Shown here piece by piece: positions 1 through 8,344 of a DNA stretch of 64,000 nt. Under the pieces are notes generated by a model. The model did not search any database, had not been told where the DNA came from, and saw nothing but the letters and a program-made list of their open reading frames with translations. A program made the translations under genes and the position numbers. Source of the DNA: JBMYRH01 sp049602155. GTDB lineage: Bacteria; Myxococcota_A; UBA9042; PHBI01; JBMYRH01. The DNA is taken from the NCBI GenBank assembly GCA_049602155.1, contig JBMYRH010000002.1, positions 310,001 to 374,000 of the forward strand, read 5' to 3'. Each line of letters opens with the position of its first letter. Position 1 is the stretch's first letter.

Positions 1-1
1 C

Positions 2-124
2 GGCGTCACCTCGACCAAGGGGCGCCGTGAGTATGTCGTCGCGATGACTGCCCACGGCTCTCGACGTCCTCTCGACGAAGTCGCGAACACCTTAGCGGGG
101 CTCCTGAAGGCCGAAGATCTTTAA
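2..124 (+). CDS. 3' end of a protein, possibly beta-lactamase-like serine hydrolase (partial)
   Basis: An open frame enters from the left edge and stops with TAA at 122-124, giving the last 40 residues of a protein. The visible part has a strand-like stretch (GRREYVVAMTAHGSRR) followed by a helix (LDEVANTLAGLLKAE). This order, a hydrophobic beta strand then a terminal amphipathic helix, resembles the C-terminus of class A beta-lactamase-like serine hydrolases, but no catalytic motif is inside the window, so the family is a guess. The coding sense is supported by codon use like that of the neighbours and by the same orientation as the next gene. Confidence 0.45.
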   Translation, partial: GVTSTKGRREYVVAMTAHGSRRPLDEVANTLAGLLKAEDL

Positions 125-173
125 CCTCGCCTGGCCAGCCGGTAACGGACTGGCGCCACAGACACTCCCGGAG

Positions 174-179
174 CATACT
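174..179 (+). promoter_or_regulatory. -10-like hexamer CATACT, 6 nt before the GTG start
   Basis: CATACT ends 6 nt before the GTG at 186, the spacing seen at several other SD-poor genes here. It has C rather than T at the first position, so it is the weakest member of that set. GGAG at 170-173 overlaps it and sits 12 nt from the start, so a leadered transcript remains possible. Confidence 0.3.
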
Positions 180-185
180 CGTCCC

Positions 186-2333
186 GTGATTGCCCCCCAC
201 CTCAAATATCTCCTCGCCTTAGCCGCGCTAAGCGTGGGCCTCGTATTTGCATCTGGCACGTCGTTTGCGGCGATCGTGCCGCCCTACGATGCAGACCGTG
301 AACTGACGCACCTGACCGGACGCTTGTCTCCAACGGGGGGCGCTCTCCTCGGGGGCTGGAAGGGTGACAACAAGGGCAACCGCTTGCAGGCGCCCAAAGG
401 GGGGAAGACGAAGTGGGGCACATGGTTCCCAAGCGGACCTGGCACGACCCTCGAGAACGGCACGGTGCGGTTGCGGCTGCGCGCCTCCAAGAAGGTCGAT
501 GCAGCAGTGTTCTTACGGGCTGCCTATGATGACGACGGGAAGGTGGTGGACGGGTATCGTGTCCGTTTGCGTGGCCGAACCTTAGACATCTCCCGCATCA
601 AGAAGGGGCGGGTCAGGCGTGTCAGCAAGCAGGAGTCCGTGAGCCGTTGGCCGTCCGGGTTGGTCGAGCTCGTCGTGACCGCGATGGGCCCCGACCTCTT
701 GGTGCAGGCTTGGGACGCGCGAAAGAAGACCTTCTTGGGGGCGGTGCATGCGCGAGACAGGACGTTCACGAGCGGCCATGTGGGGGTGGCGTCGCGTCGC
801 GGCAAAGACTCTCAAGGGCGCTTTGTGTTGCTCGCGACCCGTGATGCTTGTGAGCGGACGCCGCCCACCCGCGGTGGTCCCCACATCTACCTCACGGTAG
901 AGAAGGGGAAGGTCCCCGAGGGTACGCTCCCGGAGAAGATGGAGTCGTTGACCGGCTTCCCTCGCCGCGATGTGTGGCGGGCCGACACGCTCGGGATGGA
1001 GCGCCTCGCGTGCGCCAACGTGACGCCACACAAGCTCTCGCTAGAGGAGCCGTGGAAGTACAAAGACCCGGCCTATCGCAAATGGCGTCGCTTCCCGCCC
1101 AAGGTGAAGGATGGGCGCATGGTCCTCAATCGCTCGTACAAAAACCCTGACATGGTCAACGCCACACTTCAGATGTGGCATGAACTCTACCCGGAGCTGA
1201 CTTGGCTGGAGAAGATCGGGCGTAGCCGAGAAGGGCGCGAGATCTACGCGATGGCGATCGGCCGGCGGATGGTTGAGGGCGATGACCGCCCCACGATCTT
1301 CGTCAACGGTGCACACCACGGCAATGAAGTCCTCTCAGCTGAGTTCGTCCTCGATCATATCGCTCAGCTATTAGAGGGCGCTGGCAGTGATGCGAAGGTC
1401 GACCGATGGCTCGATAACTTTGTCGTGTGGGCAGTGCCGGTCGTGAATCCCGACGGGCTCCACGCGTTCCTCGAGGTGAGCAGCAGGACCGGTCGAAAGA
1501 ACGGTCACGATCACAACAAAGACGGTAAGCGTGGCCGTTATGAAGGCGTTGACCTCAATCGGAACTATCCCTTCCGTTGGGGTTCTCTAGGCGAGAAGGG
1601 GAGCCGCTCTCGGAAGTCATCGGTGTACTACCGTGGGACAGAGGCAGCTTCAGAGCCTGAGGTGCAAGCCGTGATGAAGCTCGCTGAGCGAGAGCGTTTC
1701 CTCGCTGCGCTCACCTATCACACGGGTACGGTCGCCGTCCTCGCGCCGTACACGATTGATGGGGCGACAGACCCGAAGGTCAACGAGGCGTGGACCGTGG
1801 CGGAGGAGTTGGTTCGCACGCTCCCCCGCCATCCTCAAGGGCGCGACTTTAAGGTGAAGCGCAACCTGTACCCGGTCGACGGGACCGATCAGGACTGGCA
1901 TCGGTTCGCCAACGGGACACTGGCGCTCTTGATCGAAGGTGCACGTCACACCCCGGCTGTGGTGAAGAAGCGGAACAAAATCGTGAAGTCGGTTCGGCCA
2001 GGGCTCGGCTTCCTGATGGACCGCTTCCTGGATGGCCCCTCGCTGACCGTGTACGTGGTCGACCTCGAGGGCAAGCCCATTCAGGCAGAGGTGCGCATCG
2101 TGGAGATGGCGCCTGAGAATGGCGAGGTCTGGAAGAGCCGGTGCCCCTCTGGCCGCTACGACCGCTACCTCCCCGAGGTAGGGACCTGGAACCTCGAGGT
2201 CCTCGTGCCAGGTATGGAGCCACATCGGGTGGCGATCACTGCGGACGATGCCAGGCACCACGAGATGACCATCCATGTGCCGGTGACAGACTCAGCTGCG
2301 CTTCAGTGCCCCGTACGCTGGCGCGACCACTAG
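186..2333 (+). CDS. Secreted M14-family zinc carboxypeptidase with N-terminal lectin-like domain
   Basis: This 715-aa exported metallopeptidase removes C-terminal residues from peptides. A signal peptide covers about residues 1-28. Residues about 50-220 look like a concanavalin/3-keto-disaccharide-hydrolase-type beta sandwich. The M14 domain follows (about 330-600): HHGNE at 377-381 gives zinc ligands H378 and E381, DLNRNYPF places R459-N460-Y461 in the substrate-binding loop, H512 in YHTGT is the third zinc ligand, and E584 in LIEGA is the catalytic glutamate. The last 90 residues resemble a carboxypeptidase regulatory beta domain. GTG at 186 is chosen because it begins directly with the signal peptide. 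The role is probably nutrient or prey peptide digestion outside the cytoplasm (inference). The peptidase call is firm; the substrate is unknown. Confidence 0.88.
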   Translation: MIAPHLKYLLALAALSVGLVFASGTSFAAIVPPYDADRELTHLTGRLSPTGGALLGGWKGDNKGNRLQAPKGGKTKWGTWFPSGPGTTLENGTVRLRLRASKKVDAAVFLRAAYDDDGKVVDGYRVRLRGRTLDISRIKKGRVRRVSKQESVSRWPSGLVELVVTAMGPDLLVQAWDARKKTFLGAVHARDRTFTSGHVGVASRRGKDSQGRFVLLATRDACERTPPTRGGPHIYLTVEKGKVPEGTLPEKMESLTGFPRRDVWRADTLGMERLACANVTPHKLSLEEPWKYKDPAYRKWRRFPPKVKDGRMVLNRSYKNPDMVNATLQMWHELYPELTWLEKIGRSREGREIYAMAIGRRMVEGDDRPTIFVNGAHHGNEVLSAEFVLDHIAQLLEGAGSDAKVDRWLDNFVVWAVPVVNPDGLHAFLEVSSRTGRKNGHDHNKDGKRGRYEGVDLNRNYPFRWGSLGEKGSRSRKSSVYYRGTEAASEPEVQAVMKLAERERFLAALTYHTGTVAVLAPYTIDGATDPKVNEAWTVAEELVRTLPRHPQGRDFKVKRNLYPVDGTDQDWHRFANGTLALLIEGARHTPAVVKKRNKIVKSVRPGLGFLMDRFLDGPSLTVYVVDLEGKPIQAEVRIVEMAPENGEVWKSRCPSGRYDRYLPEVGTWNLEVLVPGMEPHRVAITADDARHHEMTIHVPVTDSAALQCPVRWRDH

Positions 2334-2362
2334 AGTCGCAGGCGGGAGCCTCTAGGCTGTCG

Positions 2363-3352
2363 CTACTCAGGAGGCGCGGGGAAGATGGATGTGTCTTTCT
2401 CCGGTCCGGCTTTTCGGTGACGACGGATTTGCTTCACGCGCTTGACCTTCGGGCGCTTTAACCAGGCCTGGAAGTCGACGGTCCGCTGCGTCTCGTAACG
2501 GTACTGCCCTTTCCCTCCGTTACGAGGAGACGTGCGCAGTACAAGTGAGCTGTCATCGATGGGGAGGTTGAGGAAGTTGTCCCTGAACGGCTGCTTGAAG
2601 TCGAAGTATTGCTCGGCGTTCGAGAGGTAGATGACGTCGAGGGTGTGCCCCAGCTTGACGAGCGCCTCCCCCATACCCTTCATGCAGCCTGTCTTTGTTA
2701 AGTCCCCGCGAACTGGGTGAAAACGCCCGGACCTGATGAGGTCCACCAGGTGGTCATATTGGGCTTGGTCGCTGACGAAGGTCGGCGTGCTCGAGCGCTT
2801 ATACTCGCGGTGGAGTCGCTTCAAGCGGGCGTATACCAGCTGACGCCCGATCTTAAAGGCGTAGCCGAGGCGTTCGCGCAGGACTGGGTCCGTCTCATGG
2901 GCGTCTAGCCAACCACGGACGGTCTTCTCGTTTCGCTTGTGCCAGAGCTTGATGAACTCGGCGGGCGTCGCGGCTTGTGTGAAGAGCAGGCCATAGATGC
3001 GATGGAGGTCGACGACGGTCCGGTCAAAGTCCATGGGGATGAGCAGCTCTGAGCGTGCCCATCCTGCGTACACATAGAGCTGATCCGTGCCTACCCCCAC
3101 CATGACGCCACCGCGCTTATCGAGAGCATGGTGGAAGAGGTGAGGGCGGTCTTCGTTGGAGATGACGTAGTGGTTACCTCGCACGAGGCTTTTGGGCGCG
3201 GGGTCCTCGGGAATCCCGGTGAGGACTGCACGCTGTGCCTCATCGAGCGGCGGCAGCGCGGCCGAGGCCATCGAGGTGCTGAGGGAGATGACGACCGTCA
3301 TGAAGATGACAGCCGTCAGAGTTTTGGCGGTGCTGTGGCGGTAGTACTGCAT
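2363..3352 (-). CDS. Exported LIC_10091-like protein of unknown function
   Basis: A 329-aa protein with an export signal at about residues 8-33 (TAVIFMTVVISLSTSMASA). The mature part contains NEDRPHLFHHAL, GGVMVGVGTDQLYVYAGWAR and MDFDRTVVDLH. This pattern matches my memory of the Leptospira LIC_10091 family, whose structure was described as a Rossmann-like, methyltransferase-resembling fold. Catalysis is not established for that family, so none is claimed. The C-terminus is Lys/Arg-rich (KRPKVKRVKQIRRHRKAG). The start is supported by GGAG about 9 nt upstream of the ATG. It converges on the carboxypeptidase gene with 29 nt between them and diverges from the sigma-54-driven deacetylase gene. 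Confidence 0.7.
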   Translation of the reverse strand: MQYYRHSTAKTLTAVIFMTVVISLSTSMASAALPPLDEAQRAVLTGIPEDPAPKSLVRGNHYVISNEDRPHLFHHALDKRGGVMVGVGTDQLYVYAGWARSELLIPMDFDRTVVDLHRIYGLLFTQAATPAEFIKLWHKRNEKTVRGWLDAHETDPVLRERLGYAFKIGRQLVYARLKRLHREYKRSSTPTFVSDQAQYDHLVDLIRSGRFHPVRGDLTKTGCMKGMGEALVKLGHTLDVIYLSNAEQYFDFKQPFRDNFLNLPIDDSSLVLRTSPRNGGKGQYRYETQRTVDFQAWLKRPKVKRVKQIRRHRKAGPEKDTSIFPAPPE

Positions 3353-3432
3353 GGACTGATGCTCCGGTCAGCGGTCGTCTTGGGCAAGAAAAACAAGCGA
3401 CTGAGCGGTGTGTTCAGTCGTGAGCAGGGAGT

Positions 3433-3448
3433 TGGCACGGCCGTTGCT
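3433..3448 (+). promoter_or_regulatory. Sigma-54 (RpoN) promoter, -24/-12 type
   Basis: TGGCACG, four bases, then TTGCT: this fits the sigma-54 consensus TGGCACGNNNNTTGCW at every defined position, with GG and GC twelve bases apart. It lies 61 nt before the ATG at 3510 and points into the deacetylase gene. Transcription would need a bacterial enhancer-binding protein; none is encoded in the window. Confidence 0.85.
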
Positions 3449-3509
3449 TTGACAAGGGGCGCGGCGAACCGTGTTGCCGCAAGACTCCGTTAACTTCCCG
3501 AGAGCGATT

Positions 3510-5375
3510 ATGAACATCCGACATGTTGCCGCCGCCTTGCTGTGTGGTGCTGCCATCGTCAGTACACCGGCCTACGCGATCCCAAGCGTGCCGGCCCAAG
3601 TTCAGGATGAAGACCAGTGGCTGGCTTCATTGGACGCGCGCTGGGAGCGCCTCGATGACTGGACACAGATCGAGCTTGCTCACACGTGGGGGCTCTTAGG
3701 CGGGGAGGGCGCTGTCGAGCGTCTGCGTCACTGCGCAGCGGCTCTGGGGCCCGCCGTGGGGGCCTGCACGATCGGGCTCGCCGCCCATCATGACGCGCCC
3801 TCGACCCCGACCTTGCGTCACGTCCTTCGGAACAGCTCTGACCCGGACGCTGTGGGCACTGCGGCCCTGGCGATCGGCACCTATCAAGACCTCTTCTCTC
3901 GGGACTTGCTGGCCCTGAGCATGGCAGAAGCCCGCGGTGGTTGGCGCGCTGCCAACGCAATCGCGAAGGCCTTCACGATGCTCGATGGGCCGTGGCCGGA
4001 GGTCTACATGGCCTATGGTGCCCGTGTGGCTCCTGATGTCGCCAGCCGCGCCATCACGGCGGCCGAGGCTTGGCCTCTGACCGAGGAGCAGTGGCGCTAT
4101 GAGCCGCCGATCACGAGCGCCCTCTTAGCGGCCTTGCGTGACTGGTGGCGGACCGATGTCCCTCTGGAGCCTGCCCGGGCTGGTGCACGACGCTCGATTC
4201 AGGCGCTGAGCAAAGATGACGTCGGGTGCGAGCTGCTCGTCAAACACCTGACGGACCGCGCTGATGAAGGGACGACAGCTCACGCCGCCGCTCTGATGGG
4301 CGCCACTAAGGCGCCTTGTCGGCCGCGCGTAGAGCGAGCAATGCGTCGGGTTGCGCTGAAGTTGAGGAGCCCGAACCCCATCCTCGTGGACGTGGATCCA
4401 TTGACCTCCAGCGCCCCGTGGTCCGGAGCACTGGATGGGCTCTCTTGGTGGTACGCGACGCTGACCGTGATGGGTGAGCAGGCCGGGCTCGTCCTCGAGG
4501 ACGCCTCCCGCGCTGCGCTCGCGAACCGGCTCGCTATCGCAGAGGCAAAGCGGGGGTTGGCTCCAGGTCAGTGGGATGTGTCCGTCGCACAGCGGCTGCT
4601 TAAAGGGGCACCGATCTACAGCCGGATGACGAAAGCTCAGCTCGCTGAGACCTTCGGCGGCGGAGACTTCCCCGACGACTTCTATGGCTATAACCCACTG
4701 CTTGAGCAGCCAGATTGGTGGCCACAGAACCTCCATTTGACGATCGATGACGGCCCGCGGCTCTCCGTCCTTCCGGACATCATGGACAGCATCGATCGCT
4801 CAGGGGTGCGCGTGAGCTTCTTCTTCGTCGGTGTGGCCGTCGCGCGTCGCTGGCTCGCCCAGCCCGAGAAGACCGAGCGCGTGATGCGACGCATCTTAGA
4901 TGCAGGGCACGCATTGGCGTTCCACAGCATGAACCACGTGACCAAGCCGAGCCTGCATCTCACCCGCTGGGAGCCCGACCAATTTGCGGACAGCGTCGCG
5001 CTCTACCGTCACGTCATTTCGACGGTCACTCAGCGCTCGGTCCCGATCACTCATGGGCGTCTACCTGGTGGCATGGGCTTGCACCTGCCGTGGGTGAAGC
5101 GCTCGTTCTGGGAGGCCGGTCTGCACGAGCATGTGCACTGGAACGCCGGGCCCCCGCAGTGGGTCAAGGGGAGCACGCCGCTTGAGGTCTCTGGGCAAGC
5201 CTGTGGGTTGGCCTCGCGTCACAAGCCCGTCGTGGTCTTGCTCCATGAGTACAGCAGCACCGCCGACCACCTCGACGCCTTCTTCCGGACGATCAAGAAC
5301 CACTGCCCTGCGACAGACGCCCAGGAGATTTGGGCGGGTGTCCCGGCCCTCTGGGCCAAACCTCAGGAGATATAA
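3510..5375 (+). CDS. Secreted NodB-type polysaccharide deacetylase with helical N-terminal domain
   Basis: A 621-aa exported protein. ATG at 3510 is chosen over the upstream in-frame codon because it starts a clean signal peptide (MNIRHVAAALLCGAAIVS, then A-Y-A). Residues about 30-390 are helical, Ala/Leu/Trp-rich and HEAT-like. The NodB domain follows: TIDDGP at 411-416 holds the catalytic base and metal Asp (D413-D414), HSMNH gives metal ligands H472 and H476, GRLPGG is the motif 3 region, and LLHEY near the end is the motif 5 His. Family members remove N- or O-acetyl groups from chitin, peptidoglycan or exopolysaccharide; the substrate here is not deducible. It is preceded by a consensus sigma-54 promoter and followed 2 nt later by the SUMF1-fold lipoprotein gene, probably in one transcript. 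Confidence 0.87.
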   Translation: MNIRHVAAALLCGAAIVSTPAYAIPSVPAQVQDEDQWLASLDARWERLDDWTQIELAHTWGLLGGEGAVERLRHCAAALGPAVGACTIGLAAHHDAPSTPTLRHVLRNSSDPDAVGTAALAIGTYQDLFSRDLLALSMAEARGGWRAANAIAKAFTMLDGPWPEVYMAYGARVAPDVASRAITAAEAWPLTEEQWRYEPPITSALLAALRDWWRTDVPLEPARAGARRSIQALSKDDVGCELLVKHLTDRADEGTTAHAAALMGATKAPCRPRVERAMRRVALKLRSPNPILVDVDPLTSSAPWSGALDGLSWWYATLTVMGEQAGLVLEDASRAALANRLAIAEAKRGLAPGQWDVSVAQRLLKGAPIYSRMTKAQLAETFGGGDFPDDFYGYNPLLEQPDWWPQNLHLTIDDGPRLSVLPDIMDSIDRSGVRVSFFFVGVAVARRWLAQPEKTERVMRRILDAGHALAFHSMNHVTKPSLHLTRWEPDQFADSVALYRHVISTVTQRSVPITHGRLPGGMGLHLPWVKRSFWEAGLHEHVHWNAGPPQWVKGSTPLEVSGQACGLASRHKPVVVLLHEYSSTADHLDAFFRTIKNHCPATDAQEIWAGVPALWAKPQEI

Positions 5376-5377
5376 CC

Positions 5378-6331
5378 ATGCAATCTCTTTACCGACTCCT
5401 GTGCTGCCTTATCGCCTCGGTCACCCTCGTGGCCTGCGCCGCTTCGCCTGCGGTCAAGACGTCCACCTTGCAACCTCCCCCTGAGCTCCCTGGCACCCTC
5501 GTGGGTGCTTGCGGCGCCGCTGATCCCACAGCGCCCTGTGTCCATGAGGTTCCCCAAGGTTGGACGATGATGACCGCAGGCAAGCAGGCGCCCGGGACAG
5601 AGGTCCTGATGTCTGAATCGGTGCGACGTTCTCTCCTCGTCAAGCGTCACGAGGTGACCCAGGATGAGTGGTCGTGGCTGATGGACAGTGCCCCGAGCTT
5701 CTTCAGTGATTGCCCCGATTGTCCGGTGGAGCGTGTGAGCTGGTGGGATGCACTGGCCTACTTGAATCGCTTGTCCGTCGCCGATGGGTTTCAACCCTGT
5801 TACGCGATGAGCGGCTGTAGCGGCAGCCCCGGCGGCGGTTGCCCGGATGGTCGTCCGTGGTGCGAGTCGCGGTATAGCTGTGAAACGGTGAAATATCGAG
5901 GTGAGCAGTGCACCGGTTATCGTCTGCCCACAGAGGATGAGTGGCGTTGGGTCGCGGAGGCGACATCGGCGCACTCCGAGGTGGTCTCATTTCCATGGTG
6001 CGCAGACATCTCCCGAGGGCAACCACGCCCCGTGACACGCACCTTGGACGGGACCATGGATGGTATCGCCGGCAACGTCTGGGAGTGGACTTGGAGTGAC
6101 GAGGACGCCCGTGGGCGCCGCGCACATCGAGGTGGCTCCTTCCGAACGTCACCCAAGCAGTGTGATGCAGGTGCCGAGAGCGCAGCGCTCCCCGAGATGC
6201 GCTCGTATTTCGTCGGGTTTCGGCCAATGCGGACGCTGCCAATGTCTGTCCCGCGCGGCCTCGGCGAGACCCCGCGGGACACTGCATCTGCGTCGCGCCG
6301 GGGGATCCCGACCCCATCGCCGGGCCAGTAA
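5378..6331 (+). CDS. SUMF1/formylglycine-generating-enzyme-fold lipoprotein
   Basis: A 317-aa lipoprotein. ATG at 5378 has AGGAGA 7 nt upstream and begins a type II signal peptide with lipobox VAC-A. The body shows the FGE-sulfatase (SUMF1) signature: GYRLPTEDEWRW, GNVWEWTW, RGGSF and GFRPM. True FGEs use a Cys pair just after RGGS; here only one Cys (in PKQCDAG) is present, so sulfatase activation is unlikely and a binding or scaffolding role is more probable. A Gly/Cys-rich insertion (CSGSPGGGCPDGRPWC) lies in the middle. It sits 2 nt after the deacetylase gene and probably shares its sigma-54 promoter. Confidence 0.8.
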   Translation: MQSLYRLLCCLIASVTLVACAASPAVKTSTLQPPPELPGTLVGACGAADPTAPCVHEVPQGWTMMTAGKQAPGTEVLMSESVRRSLLVKRHEVTQDEWSWLMDSAPSFFSDCPDCPVERVSWWDALAYLNRLSVADGFQPCYAMSGCSGSPGGGCPDGRPWCESRYSCETVKYRGEQCTGYRLPTEDEWRWVAEATSAHSEVVSFPWCADISRGQPRPVTRTLDGTMDGIAGNVWEWTWSDEDARGRRAHRGGSFRTSPKQCDAGAESAALPEMRSYFVGFRPMRTLPMSVPRGLGETPRDTASASRRGIPTPSPGQ

Positions 6332-6447
6332 TCACGCCGCTGAGAGAGGGCGTGGGGCCTCCTGACCCCATGGCACCTCGAGTCGGATTTGTGTAATTCG
6401 GCATTGATAATAAATGGTTGCGTGTTTCCCTGGCTTCAATTTGAAGT

Positions 6448-6463
6448 TGGCACGTTTGTTGTA
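6448..6463 (+). promoter_or_regulatory. Sigma-54-type promoter before the 6504 gene
   Basis: TGGCACG, four bases, then TTGTA: a -24/-12 element with correct 12-base GG-to-G spacing and one mismatch (T for C in the -12 GC). It ends 40 nt before the ATG at 6504. The surrounding 100 nt are unusually AT-rich for this window. Confidence 0.68.
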
Positions 6464-6503
6464 AAGACTAAGGGCGATACGACACGTGCTTTAGGAGCGC
6501 CTC

Positions 6504-8084
6504 ATGTCTCGCCATCTTCTTATCGCCTCTTGCTTCCTCGCCTCGACGCTGGCCTTTGCTTGCGCAGAGCCTACTGAGGACACGGACACGGCGGCGTACG
6601 CCCCTGACGACTTCGCGACGGACTACGCGTTCCCAGCGCCCGAGTACGATGCGACCAAGGCCGACAACTACATCTCCACCAATGCGCGTGAATTCGTGGT
6701 CCGAGGAGACTTGACGGCGGCGCTCCCTGCGGACTTCGCTGAGCTCTCAGGTGAGGAGCGGGCGATGCGCTTGCAGTCGACTATCAACAGCCACTCCCGC
6801 AAGGTGAGCAGCGCGGTGCGCAGCCGCCTCAAGGCCGCAGCGACCGAGGCCAATGACGGTGTGACGGGAGATGACGCGACCTACTTCACGTACTTCCGCT
6901 CGAACAGCGAGCTCCTCGGCGATGTCTTGTCCACGACCGATGAGACCGTGACTTACGAGCTTGAGATGCAGCTCGTCGCCAGCCCCTACCTGATGCACTA
7001 CGTGTCCCCAGGCGAGAACGAGCGCCGCAGCTTCACCGTCGAGCTCTCCAGCAGCTCCAGCTGGGGCAGCTCATCAGCCACAGACGAGCAGCCCGAGGTC
7101 GCCGAGTTGACCATCGAGGGCAGCGCCAGCCGCGACGCCTTCCCGAAGTACAACGAGATGTTCGAGGACGGCGTCTATGATATCGCCGTGCACTTCGGCG
7201 GTGATTACAACGAGGGACGGCACGACATCGAGACGGCCAAGTGGCTGGTCGAGACGTTGGTCGAGAACGGCTGGGACAGCGACGTCCGCACCTTCGAGGA
7301 CCTCAAGATCGACTCTGGTCCGTTCACACGGAAGCTTGAGGTTGAGGGCAGCCAGCTCGAGGCACGCGTCTACATCTACCACTCCGACATGGTCGAGGCC
7401 GCTGAGGAGGAGAAGCTCGCGGACGTGATGCGCGAGTCCTTCGCTGAGCGTGACATCGTCATCTACAGCGGTCACGCCGGCTCCAACGCTGGTTTCATCC
7501 TCGATTACCAGCCCAAGTTCGAGATCGACGATGAGGACTTCAAGGACCTCCCAATGGCGGACAAGTACCAGATCTTCGTCCTCGACGGCTGCATGACCTA
7601 CCGCACCTACGTGGACCAGCTCCTGGCGAACCCCGCGAAGACCTTTGAGAACGTGGACATCGTGACCACTGTGAACACGACACCCTTTGGCCTCGGCTAC
7701 CAGGTCCTCCATGAGTTTGTGTACTGGCTGACCCTGACGGACCAGCTCGGCCGCCACTATCCACTGACCTGGCAGACCATCCTCCGTGGTGTGAACATCC
7801 GCTCCTTCAAGACGGTGCACTACGGTGTCCATGGCATCGACGCCGACCCGGGCCTCAACCCCCACGGTGGCACTGACATGCTCTGCTCCCCTTGCCGCGA
7901 TGCCTCCGAGTGTGGCCCCGGCGGGAACATCTGCCTGAACATCGGTGGTCAAGGCGGTTGCGGTGTCGCTTGCGCCTCTGACTCCGCGTGCCCTGACGAC
8001 TACCGGTGCGCACGCCTCACCGACGACCCGGACCTCTTTCACCTGCCTAAGCAGTGTATTCCTCGCGATTACCAGTGCAGGTAG
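6504..8084 (+). CDS. Lipoprotein with putative clan CD (caspase/gingipain-like) cysteine peptidase domain
   Basis: A 526-aa lipoprotein: signal peptide with lipobox AFAC, then an acidic linker. AGGAG lies 8 nt before the ATG. Residues about 220-420 carry IVIYSGHAGSN (H324) and, 39 residues later, FVLDGCMTY (C363). Each is a hydrophobic strand ending in a His-Gly or Cys, which is the order and spacing of the catalytic dyad in clan CD peptidases. I do not recognise the exact family. The C-terminal 60 residues are Cys-rich (CSPCRDASECGPGG and CGVACASDSACPDDYRC), like surface repeats of Myxococcota lipoproteins. A sigma-54-type promoter lies directly upstream. Peptidase function is an inference from the two motifs only. 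Confidence 0.7.
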   Translation: MSRHLLIASCFLASTLAFACAEPTEDTDTAAYAPDDFATDYAFPAPEYDATKADNYISTNAREFVVRGDLTAALPADFAELSGEERAMRLQSTINSHSRKVSSAVRSRLKAAATEANDGVTGDDATYFTYFRSNSELLGDVLSTTDETVTYELEMQLVASPYLMHYVSPGENERRSFTVELSSSSSWGSSSATDEQPEVAELTIEGSASRDAFPKYNEMFEDGVYDIAVHFGGDYNEGRHDIETAKWLVETLVENGWDSDVRTFEDLKIDSGPFTRKLEVEGSQLEARVYIYHSDMVEAAEEEKLADVMRESFAERDIVIYSGHAGSNAGFILDYQPKFEIDDEDFKDLPMADKYQIFVLDGCMTYRTYVDQLLANPAKTFENVDIVTTVNTTPFGLGYQVLHEFVYWLTLTDQLGRHYPLTWQTILRGVNIRSFKTVHYGVHGIDADPGLNPHGGTDMLCSPCRDASECGPGGNICLNIGGQGGCGVACASDSACPDDYRCARLTDDPDLFHLPKQCIPRDYQCR

Positions 8085-8094
8085 CCAAGTGAAG

Positions 8095-8295
8095 ATGCCA
8101 CCGATTCATGAGCTTCACGAGCGCCTGAAGCGTCGCCCGAGCCGCGCCTCAGACCGCTCCGACGTGAACAAGCCCCCGACTCAGGAGTTCGAGCGCCCCG
8201 CAGGCCTCGAGAGCCCTGATTACGGTCCGTCGCGAGGCAGCCGAATGCTCCCTAAGGTCGATGACACCCAGCCGATCCCGATCTACAGCGACTAG
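8095..8295 (+). CDS. Small Pro/charged hypothetical protein
   Basis: A 66-aa frame starts 10 nt after the peptidase-like gene (ATG 8095; an in-frame GTG at 8089 is the alternative). It encodes a hydrophilic, disordered-looking peptide rich in Pro, Arg, Glu and Asp (HELHERLKRRPSRAS; KVDDTQPIPIY) with no signal or membrane segment. It would be cytosolic, unlike its exported neighbour. It fills the gap before the convergent gene and is followed by a strong hairpin, which supports it being the last gene of the transcript. No family recognised. Confidence 0.45.
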   Translation: MPPIHELHERLKRRPSRASDRSDVNKPPTQEFERPAGLESPDYGPSRGSRMLPKVDDTQPIPIYSD

Positions 8296-8307
8296 GCGAA
8301 CAGGTTG

Positions 8308-8344
8308 GGGCGCTTCCCTCCGCTCTTAGCGAGGCGGAGCGCCC
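8308..8344. terminator. Bidirectional hairpin between convergent genes
   Basis: A 37-nt near-palindrome: GGGCGCTTC pairs with GGAGCGCCC (one wobble), and a second stem forms inside the loop. It lies after the + strand gene ending at 8295 and overlaps the last codons of the - strand gene ending at 8326. There is no clear T-run on either side, so it may be a Rho-assisted or mRNA-end hairpin. Confidence 0.45.

Noticed and set aside
7074..8042. Long antisense frame (322 aa) over the peptidase-like gene
   Set aside because: Val/His/Asp-rich shadow caused by codon bias; the + strand frame has signal peptide, motifs and promoter.
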